Position numbers and translations under genes: made by a program
Shown here: positions 26,899 through 35,533 of the stretch, one piece after another
Position numbering within the stretch: the first letter of the stretch is position 1
How the letters are laid out: each line of letters opens with the position of its first letter
Source of the DNA: Vibrio palustris
Lineage (GTDB): Bacteria > Pseudomonadota > Gammaproteobacteria > Enterobacterales > Vibrionaceae
DNA: 64,000 nt
Assembly: GCF_024346995.1 (NCBI RefSeq)
Contig: NZ_AP024888.1
Coordinates: 992,001-1,056,000, forward strand
Direction of reading: 5' to 3'
Notes under the pieces: model-generated
The model's input: the letters and a program-made list of their open reading frames with translations, nothing else
Databases searched by the model: none
Told to the model about the DNA's origin: nothing

Positions 26899-27278
26899 GT
26901 AACCACCGTTATACAAATAGTTATTTTGTACAGGTATAGCATATGCAAACTTGTTATACAAATAAAATAACTGTACAAATCCTTAATACATAAAAATAAA
27001 TGCATTACTTATCATATGGTTAAGTTAAATAACCGATTAAATAACTTGCTGTTTTATGGGGAAATATATATGTTTGTTAATCAAATCAACTTTTTTGAAA
27101 CATCACGGTAAGGTATAATCAAGTTGGTTTATTGAAGTAACCAATACATAAAATAATAGCGTGCTAATCTATAAAAAATGTATTTTCGACTGTCAATCAT
27201 AGACATTTCTGTGAGATAGGTATTGATGATTTATATAGGACCCACACATTTACACAATGTGTCAAAAGGTATATAAAA
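26899..27278. other. Divergent promoter region of the photolyase operon and TPR gene
   Basis: About 380 bp of very AT-rich DNA. The left third holds the TTGTAYA cluster; the rest shows no gene or strong structure. Confidence 0.5.
26908..26979. promoter_or_regulatory. Cluster of four TTGTAYA half-sites (MerR/LitR-type operator)
   Basis: A 12-bp direct repeat GTTATACAAATA occurs at 26908-26919 and 26953-26964. Between and after these come TTTGTACAG (26925-26933) and its complement CTGTACAAA (26971-26979). All four share the core TTGTAYA in one orientation or the other. The arrangement is what CarA/LitR-type MerR repressors bind, and the operon encodes such a regulator. Confidence 0.65.
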
Positions 27279-28748
27279 TTGACTAATCATTGCGGCTTAA
27301 ACGAGAAAACTATTCAAGAGCTTGAGCATGAGTTGTTGACCGGTACTGCCGACGGTTGCAAAAAAATTGAGTATCTACTTAGTCAAGACTCTACCGCAGA
27401 TGAGCCTATTTTCCGACTACAACTTACCGTGTTGGCGGCGAAATTACAGTTAGATAATGAACAACTATCGAAGAGTTTAAAATACATCCGCAGCGCCTAT
27501 CGCCTACAACAAACCTTAGATACCGATGATTATTTAGCGGAGATTCTCCATTTACATGCTTATATTTTCTGGAAACAAGCTAAATACTACTCAGCCTTAC
27601 AATTTTGGACGCGTGCGCTTGAATTATCAGCGTGGTCAGACAGCACAGATATACAAATACAAGCATTGATTGGCCTGGGCAATGTTTGGCGGGCAACAGA
27701 ATCTTATCACTTGGCCAAAGCAACCCATCAGCTCGCGGTAAGAATCGCTAATCATACTCGTCAAGCAAAACTCGAAATTCGCTCACGTATTTTGCTGTCA
27801 TGGGATTTGCACTTACTCAAACAATACCCTTCTATGCTCACCGAATTAGAAGGTGCGGAAGATTTGTTACATCATAATCCTGATAACACATTAAAAGCGC
27901 AAATTTGCGATTTTAGGGCGGCCGCATTACTGGAGCTTGATCGTATCGAAGATGCACATCGCGCGACCACAATGGCGCAAACACTTGCAGAAACCCATGG
28001 ATTCGATGAAATGCACATCTTAGCTTTACTCAATAAAGCCAAAATTGATGTGCGCCGTACTATGCCAGAACGAGCCTTAGAATGGCTTAACCAAGCTGAA
28101 AGTATTGCCACCACTAATCATAATCATGAGCTACTCACCCGCATCTACGCTCAGCAGTCGGCGATATCCGAGTCGCTAACTTATTATCAAGATGCTTTTA
28201 TTGCCTACCAACGCTTTCGTCATCATTCATTGGCAAGGCAAAGAGAAAAAACGTTGCAATTAGGCTCGGATAAAGCGCGAAAATCTAAGAATTTACTCGA
28301 GCAAAAAGCGCGTAAAATTATTAATCGTCTCCGTAGTCAATATGAGTTCAACCCTGGAAAACAATTCCCTAACCTAGTCTCAGAGACACTCTGGTGGGAG
28401 CGTTTGGTCGAATTAAAAACACAATTAAAGGCATCGAATTATTCGATCATCATGATTCATCATAATAGCCCACAACATATCGACATTTGCACAGAAATCA
28501 CACATAGCCTGTCAGCTCCAGGGGATTATTTAGCGCGTCTGGACACAACACACTTAGGCTGGCTTATCAATTCGAAAGACAGCTTAGCGAGTCAGCTTTA
28601 TGATACGTTTCAGCAAATGATAACGATGTATCCGTGGGAGCGAAGAGGACTCGTCAAAGACCTACCTAAAGTTTCTTTACATAATATTTTAATGTTCCCA
28701 TTTACGTTAGAACAACTAGAAATTGAAGAAAGCTCAATCATAGGATAA
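27279..28748 (+). CDS. TPR-repeat protein with degenerate GGDEF-like C-terminus
   Basis: A 489-residue cytoplasmic protein. Residues about 60-320 are helical TPR-like repeats (for example QIQALIGLGNVWRATESYHLAKATHQLAVRIA). A coiled linker follows, then about 120 residues resembling a GGDEF fold in order of secondary structure (TLWWERLVELKTQL, YSIIMIHHN, YLARLDTTHLGWLI), but with the active-site GG(D/E)EF replaced by DTTHL. It should not make c-di-GMP. TTG 27279 is the only good start, with AAGG about 10 bases before. It is cotranscribed with the active diguanylate cyclase 10 bp downstream. Confidence 0.75.
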   Translation: MTNHCGLNEKTIQELEHELLTGTADGCKKIEYLLSQDSTADEPIFRLQLTVLAAKLQLDNEQLSKSLKYIRSAYRLQQTLDTDDYLAEILHLHAYIFWKQAKYYSALQFWTRALELSAWSDSTDIQIQALIGLGNVWRATESYHLAKATHQLAVRIANHTRQAKLEIRSRILLSWDLHLLKQYPSMLTELEGAEDLLHHNPDNTLKAQICDFRAAALLELDRIEDAHRATTMAQTLAETHGFDEMHILALLNKAKIDVRRTMPERALEWLNQAESIATTNHNHELLTRIYAQQSAISESLTYYQDAFIAYQRFRHHSLARQREKTLQLGSDKARKSKNLLEQKARKIINRLRSQYEFNPGKQFPNLVSETLWWERLVELKTQLKASNYSIIMIHHNSPQHIDICTEITHSLSAPGDYLARLDTTHLGWLINSKDSLASQLYDTFQQMITMYPWERRGLVKDLPKVSLHNILMFPFTLEQLEIEESSIIG

Positions 28749-28758
28749 GAGTAACTCT

Positions 28759-30351
28759 ATGGAAGCGTTATTAAAAAAGATACAAAATAGTGGATACGAT
28801 GTCACCTACCTATCGGGCCAAGACGCCATTTCTTTATGGGAAGAAATTAGCAAAAATGTCGCTGAAACCGAGAGGGAAAAAGCGTTATGTTTACTCATTA
28901 GCTCTGAATATCTCAATCATGCCCGCTTATATGAACAAAGCATTCAACAATTACATCATGCGCTCCAGTTAATCTCAGATGATGAAGATGAACATCATAT
29001 TGAGCTACAGCTTTCGATTAAGCAAAGTCTCTGTGAGTGCTATATTGCCACGAGACAATACGCGTTAGCACTGGCGGAATATGTACTAATCACCAAACTG
29101 GCGATGCAACACTACGACTTAGACTCACACGCATCGGCAATTATTGGGATGGGCCGACTTTGTGAGCATTTCGGAGATTACAATCGCGCCATTCGTTACT
29201 ATAAAAAGATTGATCATATTGATCATGCCTTATCAAGCCGTAACGTACGTTTGCAATATAAGCTCTACAAACTGGGTAGCTATATTCGACTCCAACGTTA
29301 TAAAGCGGCGCAGGCACTATTACTAGAATGCGAAGAACTGTCTATATTAGTAAACGACAAATTATTAAATGGTAAGGTTTTGTTATATAAAGCAAGGCTA
29401 TACCGCTTTAAAGGTAAATTAACCGAATCTCTGAATGTCCTTTCTACTATTTCCTACACTCTAGGGGCTATAAGTGATAACTGGTTTGCCTGCGCATGTC
29501 GTATCGAACAGGCATATTGTATGTCTCACCTTAATAAACCGCATTTAGCGATCTATTTACTCGATAACGCTCATCATAAAGTCGCTAATTTTTATCACCC
29601 TAAGCTCAAAATCGACCTGTACAATGCCTATAGTGACCTCTACACAAAATCTAGACAGTATCAACAAGCATTAAGGTATGAAAAATTAGCTTTTGAGTGT
29701 GAGTCTGAACTCATTAGTCTAATTCCTATTGCCGAGTTAGGCGCAAACCAATTACGCCGACTTTCTCAGCTTGATTTGCAACTGAAGTTAATTTTGTCAG
29801 AAATAGAGAATCGTGAGCTGAAAGAAACGACAGAGACACAACGTAATGCGGTGGCTCAGCTGCAACAAGATGTCTTTACCGACCCTTTAACTCAAATGCA
29901 TAACCGTCGCTGGCTTGACAGTCAATTGAAAGACATGCTTTTGCACGATACTAACTTTGCATTTTTGATTATCGATATTGATCATTTTAAATCAATTAAT
30001 GATGACTACAGCCACTTAGTCGGGGATCAAGCGATCAGCCGAGTCTCTATGGAAATTCGTCATTATTTTAATGATGAAGGACAGCACTGGGTACGATTTG
30101 GTGGAGAAGAGTTCTTAGTGATTATTGAAAATAAAAGTTTAGCAGAAGTGAATGCTTTAGCCGAACAGTTACGCCACAATATTGCACAAACAGACTGGCA
30201 GCACATGTTAGGTGATAGACAACTTACCGTCAGCATTGGCGTAACGTTACACCGGGTCGGAGAGAATACTCAACGAACATTTAACCGAGCAGATAAAGCC
30301 TTATATCGCGCCAAAGCAAACGGCCGTAATCAAGTATGTTACGAAGAGTGA
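28759..30351 (+). CDS. TPR-repeat diguanylate cyclase (GGEEF)
   Basis: A 530-residue protein that should synthesise c-di-GMP. Residues about 35-340 are TPR-like helical repeats, a coiled coil follows (KETTETQRNAVAQLQQDVF), then a full GGDEF domain: DPLTQMHNRRWLD, FLIIDIDHFKSINDDYSHLVGD, WVRFGGEEFLVII and VSIGV. The position of the inhibitory I-site (RxxD, five residues before GGEEF) reads DEGQ, so product inhibition by that route is not expected. There is no membrane segment. The upstream gene encodes a TPR partner with a dead GGDEF-like domain. Confidence 0.92.
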   Translation: MEALLKKIQNSGYDVTYLSGQDAISLWEEISKNVAETEREKALCLLISSEYLNHARLYEQSIQQLHHALQLISDDEDEHHIELQLSIKQSLCECYIATRQYALALAEYVLITKLAMQHYDLDSHASAIIGMGRLCEHFGDYNRAIRYYKKIDHIDHALSSRNVRLQYKLYKLGSYIRLQRYKAAQALLLECEELSILVNDKLLNGKVLLYKARLYRFKGKLTESLNVLSTISYTLGAISDNWFACACRIEQAYCMSHLNKPHLAIYLLDNAHHKVANFYHPKLKIDLYNAYSDLYTKSRQYQQALRYEKLAFECESELISLIPIAELGANQLRRLSQLDLQLKLILSEIENRELKETTETQRNAVAQLQQDVFTDPLTQMHNRRWLDSQLKDMLLHDTNFAFLIIDIDHFKSINDDYSHLVGDQAISRVSMEIRHYFNDEGQHWVRFGGEEFLVIIENKSLAEVNALAEQLRHNIAQTDWQHMLGDRQLTVSIGVTLHRVGENTQRTFNRADKALYRAKANGRNQVCYEE

Positions 30352-30443
30352 TTTATTGAAAATGATGCGTACACATCGGGTAACGGTATTCTTTCTGGCA
30401 TGCTCGCAAGTGCACACTTAAACACGCTTTTGCAGACAATAGA

Positions 30444-30548
30444 TAAAAAAATAGCCAATCGTAAGACACGATTGGCTTAAATATAATGTGAACAAAAATA
30501 TTCACTAACAACGTCAGTTGGCTAGGTGACTCTTGGCTTAAAGAGTCA
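30444..30548 (-). ncRNA. qrr: Qrr quorum-regulatory small RNA
   Basis: Read on the minus strand the RNA begins TGACTCTT-TAAGCC-AAGAGTCA (first stem-loop), then the conserved core CCTAGCCAACTGACG followed by TTGTTAGTGAA, a third small hairpin TGAA/TTCA, and an intrinsic terminator AGCCAATCGT / ACGATTGGCT with seven T residues. The length of about 105 nt and the four-stem layout match Vibrio Qrr RNAs, which act with Hfq to repress luxR/hapR and activate aphA. A sigma-54 promoter and LuxO-like sites lie upstream. Confidence 0.93.
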
Positions 30549-30559
30549 TTATTACTAAT

Positions 30560-30576
30560 GCAGTTTGCGTGCCAAC
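30560..30576 (-). promoter_or_regulatory. Sigma-54 promoter of qrr
   Basis: On the minus strand TTGGCACGCAAACTGCA has GG (-24) and GC (-12) 10 bp apart, and places the transcript start at 30548-30549, exactly at the first Qrr stem. Confidence 0.9.
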
Positions 30577-30646
30577 TTTTTAATGCCCGTCAATTCAAGC
30601 CCCCATTCCAATTCCGCTTAAAAAACACTCAACCATCACTAGGTAA

Positions 30647-30673
30647 ATGCATTATGCAATTCCCATTTTGCAA
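30647..30673. promoter_or_regulatory. Two LuxO-box candidates upstream of qrr
   Basis: On the minus strand TTGCATAATGCAT (30659-30647) matches the LuxO consensus TTGCAWWWTGCAA at 12 of 13 positions, and TTGCAAAATGGGA (30673-30661) at 11 of 13. They lie about 100-125 bp upstream of the RNA start. Confidence 0.7.
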
Positions 30674-30801
30674 AGATTTGCGTAACGTTGCTATCCATAA
30701 AGCAAAACCTTTGCAAGGTTTTCGCTGGAATAAGTCAAACCGACAAAAGTTCGCTATACTGCGCTAAATTCTCAGTTGAACGAGTTGGCTTAAGGTATCT
30801 A

Positions 30802-31722
30802 ATGAATTATATAAGTACGTACTTAAAAGGTATTGCAATGGGAGCGGCCGACGTGGTTCCCGGTGTCTCTGGGGGCACTATCGCTTTTATCACTGGAGTC
30901 TATGACACGCTGTTAGAAAGTATTCGTCGAGTAAACCCAAACCTTATTACTATCTGGCGTAAACACGGCTTTAAAGCGGTGTGCGAGCATATTAATCTTT
31001 TCTTTTTACTGTCTCTGTTCGGCGGCATTCTAACCAGTATACTGACATTGGCTAAGCTCATCTCTTGGCTATTAGACACCCATCCGATCCCTACTTGGTC
31101 TTTCTTCTTTGGGCTTATTTTGGTGTCTGTTTATCACATGATGAAACAAATTGAGCATAAAAAAATACCGCAATGGATAACCTTATTGGTGGGAATAGCG
31201 GTGGCCTATAGTATTACCGAAGTGAAACCAATCACGATGGATGCAACCGATATTAATATCTTTATCGCCGGTTCTATTGCAATTTGTGCGATGATCCTAC
31301 CGGGTATCTCAGGGAGCTTTATTCTTCTATTACTAGGCATGTATGCGCCAATTCTAGGGGCGGTAAAATCAATGCAATTGGATGTTATCGGATTATTCGC
31401 CATCGGTTGTCTCGCGGGACTCATGACATTTTCGCATTTATTATCTTGGTTATTAAAACATCACAGAGATACGACGCTTATGCTTTTAACTGGGCTAATG
31501 CTTGGTACCCTACCTAAAATATGGCCTTGGAAAGAAACGTTAACGTGGAGAGTAAATTCACATGGTGAACAGGTCCCTCTATTGCAACAGAACTTATCAC
31601 CTTTTCAATATGAAACAGTGACTTCAAATCCATCTCAATTGATACTCGCCATCATAATGATGTTGTGTGCGATTGTCGTCGTTTTAGGCTTAGAAAAATA
31701 CGCTAGCGATAACAATAAATAA
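30802..31722 (+). CDS. popT: DUF368 undecaprenyl-phosphate translocase PopT
   Basis: A 306-residue polytopic inner-membrane protein with the DUF368 signature MGAADVVPGVSGGTIAFITG near the N-terminus and a second, related motif LPGISGSFILLLLGMY in the other half. DUF368 proteins (PopT) recycle undecaprenyl phosphate across the membrane and contribute to cell-wall and antibiotic tolerance. TAAGG lies 6 bases before ATG 30802; the longer frame from 30688 would overlap the qrr control region and lacks family resemblance. The gene is divergent from qrr. Confidence 0.9.
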   Translation: MNYISTYLKGIAMGAADVVPGVSGGTIAFITGVYDTLLESIRRVNPNLITIWRKHGFKAVCEHINLFFLLSLFGGILTSILTLAKLISWLLDTHPIPTWSFFFGLILVSVYHMMKQIEHKKIPQWITLLVGIAVAYSITEVKPITMDATDINIFIAGSIAICAMILPGISGSFILLLLGMYAPILGAVKSMQLDVIGLFAIGCLAGLMTFSHLLSWLLKHHRDTTLMLLTGLMLGTLPKIWPWKETLTWRVNSHGEQVPLLQQNLSPFQYETVTSNPSQLILAIIMMLCAIVVVLGLEKYASDNNK

Positions 31723-31731
31723 CCCGTATCT

Positions 31732-31767
31732 CTTCTTGTGGTGAGGGCGCGCCTTCATCACAAGAAG
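31732..31767. repeat. 36-bp near-perfect palindrome after popT
   Basis: Arms 31732-31749 and 31750-31767 match at 16 of 18 positions, both mismatches being G-U compatible in RNA. There is no T-run, so it is either a processed 3' end, a factor-dependent terminator or a protein site. Confidence 0.6.
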
Positions 31768-31840
31768 CTCACCGTGAATCACTGCATCGATCAACGAATC
31801 ACGGTATACTCGTCCTAACTTGACTATTGGATAATGTGAC

Positions 31841-32332
31841 ATGAAACGATTTCTAACCCTAGCGTTTACACTTATTGCCAGCTTTAGCGCACAGAGCAAG
31901 TCCGCTGAGGATATTACCGTCATACAACCTTATGTCACGGTAACCAAAACGGCCCAATTGAGCGCTTTTGTTTACGGAAAAATTGTGAATAATTCCAACA
32001 AACCTCAGGTGTTAACCAGCGTAACAACGAGTGCCTCGACACGAGTAGAGATTCAAAATACCGATAGCCACAGCAAAAAAGCGGTTGTGCATAAATTGGA
32101 AAATTTGAGTATTCCCGCACAAAGCTCCAAAGTGCTAGAACCACGGGCGACTCGAATTGCTTTGTTAGGACTGGTAAAACCGTTAGAAACACATAAACAT
32201 ATAACGCTAAAGCTGCATTTCGAGAGTGGAGCAACGATTAATGTGAACGTTCCGGTACGCCTAAGTTTAAAAGATGCAATGCACTCACCGGGGGTTATCC
32301 CCATCCCAATAAATAACAAAATTACGCATTAA
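31841..32332 (+). CDS. PCuAC-like periplasmic protein lacking copper ligands
   Basis: A 163-residue secreted protein with a signal peptide (cleavage near AQSKSA). The body follows the PCuAC (DUF461) copper-chaperone layout: AFVYGKIVNNSNKPQVLTSVTT, an IPAQSSKVLEP turn, ATRIALLGLVKPL and a C-terminal LKLHFESGATINVNVPV. In active PCuAC proteins the ligands sit in an H(x)M pair of the kind HIMLMGL; here that site reads RIALLGL and the preceding His/Met positions are also changed. It is therefore probably not a Cu(I) carrier of the usual type. It stands alone after popT. Confidence 0.72.
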   Translation: MKRFLTLAFTLIASFSAQSKSAEDITVIQPYVTVTKTAQLSAFVYGKIVNNSNKPQVLTSVTTSASTRVEIQNTDSHSKKAVVHKLENLSIPAQSSKVLEPRATRIALLGLVKPLETHKHITLKLHFESGATINVNVPVRLSLKDAMHSPGVIPIPINNKITH

Positions 32333-32580
32333 TATTCACTCTCTAGCTTAGTAAAAACACACATAACTGCGCACAACTCTTCCCGCATTGACTGCGGCTT
32401 CATGCCGTTCCTATCAATACAATATTCTTAACTATATCCCTTATAACACTACGTACCACTAATTTTTTCATCAATAAGACAATAAACTCTAGACAGCTCG
32501 ATTGATGACGTTAGTATTAGTGACTGCTCAAAACACATAACTAAAAATCGTTACAAAACCATTGTTATATAGGAATGAAT

Positions 32581-33789
32581 ATGCAAAGCAGTAACATATT
32601 ACAACGCTATGCTCAGGGGAATCTGGTTCTGCAGATCATTGTGGGCATTATCGCGGGTGTCGTTCTCGCCCTTATTTCACCAGCCGCTGCTATCAGTGTC
32701 AAATTACTTGGTTCACTGTTTGTTGGCGCGCTGAAAGCTGTTGCACCTATTCTTGTCTTTATTTTAGTTGCTGCTTCTATTGCAACTCAGAAGAAAAACC
32801 AAAGCTCGAATATGCGTCCAGTGGTCACTCTCTACCTTATTGGTACGTTTGCCGCATCACTTACCGCAGTTGCACTCAGCTTCCTTTTCCCAACCACATT
32901 AAACCTGGGTGATTCAGTCACAGGCACCACCCCTCCTCAAGGGATTGGTGAAGTATTACACACATTACTGTTTAAATTAGTGGATAACCCAATTAGTGCA
33001 CTAATGAATGCAAACTATATTGGTATTCTGGCTTGGGCGATTGGTTTAGGGATTGCACTTCATCATGCATCAGATAGCACCAAAGGTGTATTTGAAGATC
33101 TAAGTCATGGTGTATCAAAAATCGTGCGCTTTATTATCCGACTTGCGCCTATTGGTATTTTTGGTTTAGTGGCGTCAACGTTCGCGACCACGGGCTTTGA
33201 CTCTTTAGTGAATTTTGGGCATCTGTTGGCAGTATTGCTTAGCGCAATGGCATTTATAGCCCTCGTGGTAAACCCTTTAATTGTTTATATCAAAACAGGC
33301 GTGAACCCTTATCCATTGGTTCTACAATGTTTACGGGAAAGTGGCGTAACGGCTTTCTTCACTCGTTCGAGTGCAGCCAATATCCCAGTCAACATGAACT
33401 TGTGTGAAAAACTAAAGTTAGATGAAGATACTTATTCCGTCTCCATCCCATTAGGTGCGACCATTAATATGGGCGGTGCAGCGATTACCATTACTGTACT
33501 GACGCTTGCTGCTGTACATACTTTGGGTATCGATGTTGATATTACAACCGCAATTCTATTAAGCCTAGTCGCCGCGATTTCAGCATGTGGTGCATCAGGT
33601 GTGGCCGGCGGCTCGCTACTACTCATTCCTCTAGCATGTAGCCTTTTTGGGATTTCCAACGATGTCGCGATGCAAGTCGTAGGGGTTGGCTTCATCATCG
33701 GTGTCATCCAAGACTCTGCTGAAACCGCTTTAAATAGCTCGACCGATGTTGTATTTACTGCTGCAGTATGTCGCAGTAAAAATAAATAA
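32581..33789 (+). CDS. sstT: Sodium:serine/threonine symporter SstT
   Basis: A 402-residue member of the DAACS (glutamate transporter fold) family that imports serine and threonine with sodium. It matches SstT by [55 protein letters not shown] and the substrate/sodium motif [19 protein letters not shown] 32581 has AGGA at 6 bases; ATG 32575 overlaps that site, so I chose the later codon. Single gene with a bidirectional terminator. Confidence 0.94.
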   Translation: MQSSNILQRYAQGNLVLQIIVGIIAGVVLALISPAAAISVKLLGSLFVGALKAVAPILVFILVAASIATQKKNQSSNMRPVVTLYLIGTFAASLTAVALSFLFPTTLNLGDSVTGTTPPQGIGEVLHTLLFKLVDNPISALMNANYIGILAWAIGLGIALHHASDSTKGVFEDLSHGVSKIVRFIIRLAPIGIFGLVASTFATTGFDSLVNFGHLLAVLLSAMAFIALVVNPLIVYIKTGVNPYPLVLQCLRESGVTAFFTRSSAANIPVNMNLCEKLKLDEDTYSVSIPLGATINMGGAAITITVLTLAAVHTLGIDVDITTAILLSLVAAISACGASGVAGGSLLLIPLACSLFGISNDVAMQVVGVGFIIGVIQDSAETALNSSTDVVFTAAVCRSKNK

Positions 33790-33840
33790 TAATACACTTA
33801 ATCTACCGCTCAATAGCGGCATCATTAAGCAATTGTTTAT

Positions 33841-33870
33841 AAAAAAACCCAGCCTAAGGCTGGGTTTTTT
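33841..33870. terminator. Bidirectional terminator after sstT
   Basis: CCCAGCC (33848-33854) pairs with GGCTGGG (33858-33864), with A7 before and T6 after. Confidence 0.88.
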
Positions 33871-33891
33871 AGTGTTACCATCCGGATTAAA

Positions 33892-35082
33892 CTAGAAGTG
33901 TTTTTGTGTAAAATCTAGCGATGGGCCATTGGATGCTTTCTCTGATGAGGCACCATCATAACCCGCTTCATTCTTTCCCAAGTGACCGTCACTGTCGCCC
34001 CCTACTTCCTGAAGATCAGTGGCTTCCAACTCTGAAGAAAGATGGTCAAAAGCGCTAGGATCGTCTGATTCTTCTTGTTCGAGTAATGGAATCGGACGTT
34101 TATACAACTTATTTAATACACGAATAACCGCATGTTCAGAAAATTCTTTACTCACTATTTTTTTATATAGCGGTTTAGTCAAAGATTGCAACCCCACCAC
34201 GGATTCAACGCCAATTTTCCCACCGACCGTATCGCGAACCACTTTCGCGGGTTCATAATTAAACATTGCCGACAGAAAAAACCAAATATACGCGATTTCA
34301 TTGCCGTGAGTACCATAATCCATCCATGCATGCCCTGCATGGAACATGGCTTCACTATGACCATGCTCCGCTGCTCGCTCTAACCAATAACACGCTTTAC
34401 GATGGTTACTAGCGACTCCGATACCCTGTAAATAATGTAAACCGAGCTTCATCATCGCCGTGCTATCACGCAGTTTAATCGCTTTATACAACCAGTAATT
34501 TGCATCACTTGCTGACGGAGTCAGATTATTCCGAGACGTACACCAATCAGCCATGAACAAAATCGCTTCTATTGAGTTCTGCTCTGCCGCTTCTTTCATG
34601 AACATCAGCCCACGTTCTACATTGACTTCCGTCCCTCGGCCCTCCGTAAGAAGTTTACCGACCTCAATTTTAGCGGCTAAATCGCCATCTAGAGCGCGTA
34701 TGTATGTTTCCCAGAAATGCACTCTCTCTTCCATAAGCACATTATTACTTATACGCTTACCTAAACGAATCAGTCCAAAAATACCATTTCTGTCATCCTG
34801 TAATGCCGCTTTTTCATACCAAAAAAAAGCTTCTTTCAAATTATCTCGCTCGGCCTCTTTGGCAAGATACAACATTGTTGGTACATGACCAGACTCTGCT
34901 TTAAACAAGCGATCTTTCTTCTCTTGCTCACGCATACGCTGCAGAGCCTTATGGTAGGCGAGTTCTTTGGCTTCTTTTTCCATTTTTAATCGGCGCTTTC
35001 TCATCGATAAAGAAATCATCCAAATAAAAATTAGGATAAAGGAAACCCCTAAAACACCGACCGCAATTCCAATATTATCCAT
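33892..35082 (-). CDS. Membrane-anchored Sel1-repeat protein
   Basis: A 396-residue protein with an N-terminal membrane anchor (about 5-25), a charged coiled segment (MRKRRLKMEKEAKELAYHKAL), and several Sel1-like repeats (for example AKIEVGKLLTEGRGTEVNVERGLMFMKEAAE and AMMKLGLHYLQGIGVASNHRKACYWLERAAEHGHSEAM). The C-terminal 70 residues are acidic and low-complexity. The domain should face the cytoplasm and mediate protein contacts. The start is uncertain: ATG 35148 is also possible. No partner is evident nearby. Confidence 0.8.
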   Translation of the reverse strand: MDNIGIAVGVLGVSFILIFIWMISLSMRKRRLKMEKEAKELAYHKALQRMREQEKKDRLFKAESGHVPTMLYLAKEAERDNLKEAFFWYEKAALQDDRNGIFGLIRLGKRISNNVLMEERVHFWETYIRALDGDLAAKIEVGKLLTEGRGTEVNVERGLMFMKEAAEQNSIEAILFMADWCTSRNNLTPSASDANYWLYKAIKLRDSTAMMKLGLHYLQGIGVASNHRKACYWLERAAEHGHSEAMFHAGHAWMDYGTHGNEIAYIWFFLSAMFNYEPAKVVRDTVGGKIGVESVVGLQSLTKPLYKKIVSKEFSEHAVIRVLNKLYKRPIPLLEQEESDDPSAFDHLSSELEATDLQEVGGDSDGHLGKNEAGYDGASSEKASNGPSLDFTQKHF

Positions 35083-35533
35083 TGATAAATATTCTTTCTC
35101 TTTGTTTGCTAACACCCGTGAGTCAATGAGTGTTAAATATAAATACATTTACATCATGATAAAGCTTATCATACCTTAACCTAGCCACTTTACCCATCAT
35201 TCACACCCCTCTTCTCATCATAGTGATGGATTGACAGTGAAAAGAAACATCGACGCCAAGCTAGCAATAAAAAGCGATGACAAATTCAATAATAGCTTAA
35301 TAAGTATGACAGAAAATAAACAAAGAAACTTATTAATAAAAAACAATACTATAGAACAAAAATCACCGACAGAACCTCACGAATCCCCGCCCGACAAATA
35401 GGGGCTATCGCCTAACCGCTCTTTTTCATGCTGCCTTTTTCAACCTCTTACCTTGACCTATTAAAAACAAAGGCTTTTACTAAAGGATAAGATTCAAAAA
35501 GCCACCACTCACATGGAAGAAGTCGAATTTATC
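35083..35533. other. Intergenic region upstream of glgX
   Basis: About 450 bp of AT-rich DNA. One uninterrupted 54-codon frame is listed separately; otherwise no operator or RNA gene is recognised. Confidence 0.4.
35237..35401 (+). CDS. Possible 54-residue small ORF
   Basis: GTG 35237 opens a 54-codon frame ending at TAG 35401 with a weak GGA upstream. The product is highly polar and Lys/Asn-rich with a Pro-rich end (SPTEPHESPPDK), of no known family. AT-rich non-coding DNA could give this by chance. Confidence 0.2.
   Translation: MKRNIDAKLAIKSDDKFNNSLISMTENKQRNLLIKNNTIEQKSPTEPHESPPDK

Noticed and set aside
30558..30767. Plus-strand 69-codon frame upstream of popT
   Set aside because: It lies wholly in the sigma-54 promoter and LuxO-site region of qrr and has no ribosome binding site.
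30688..30801. N-terminal extension of popT
   Set aside because: The extra 38 residues do not look like DUF368 and lack a ribosome binding site; TAAGG-led ATG 30802 fits the family.
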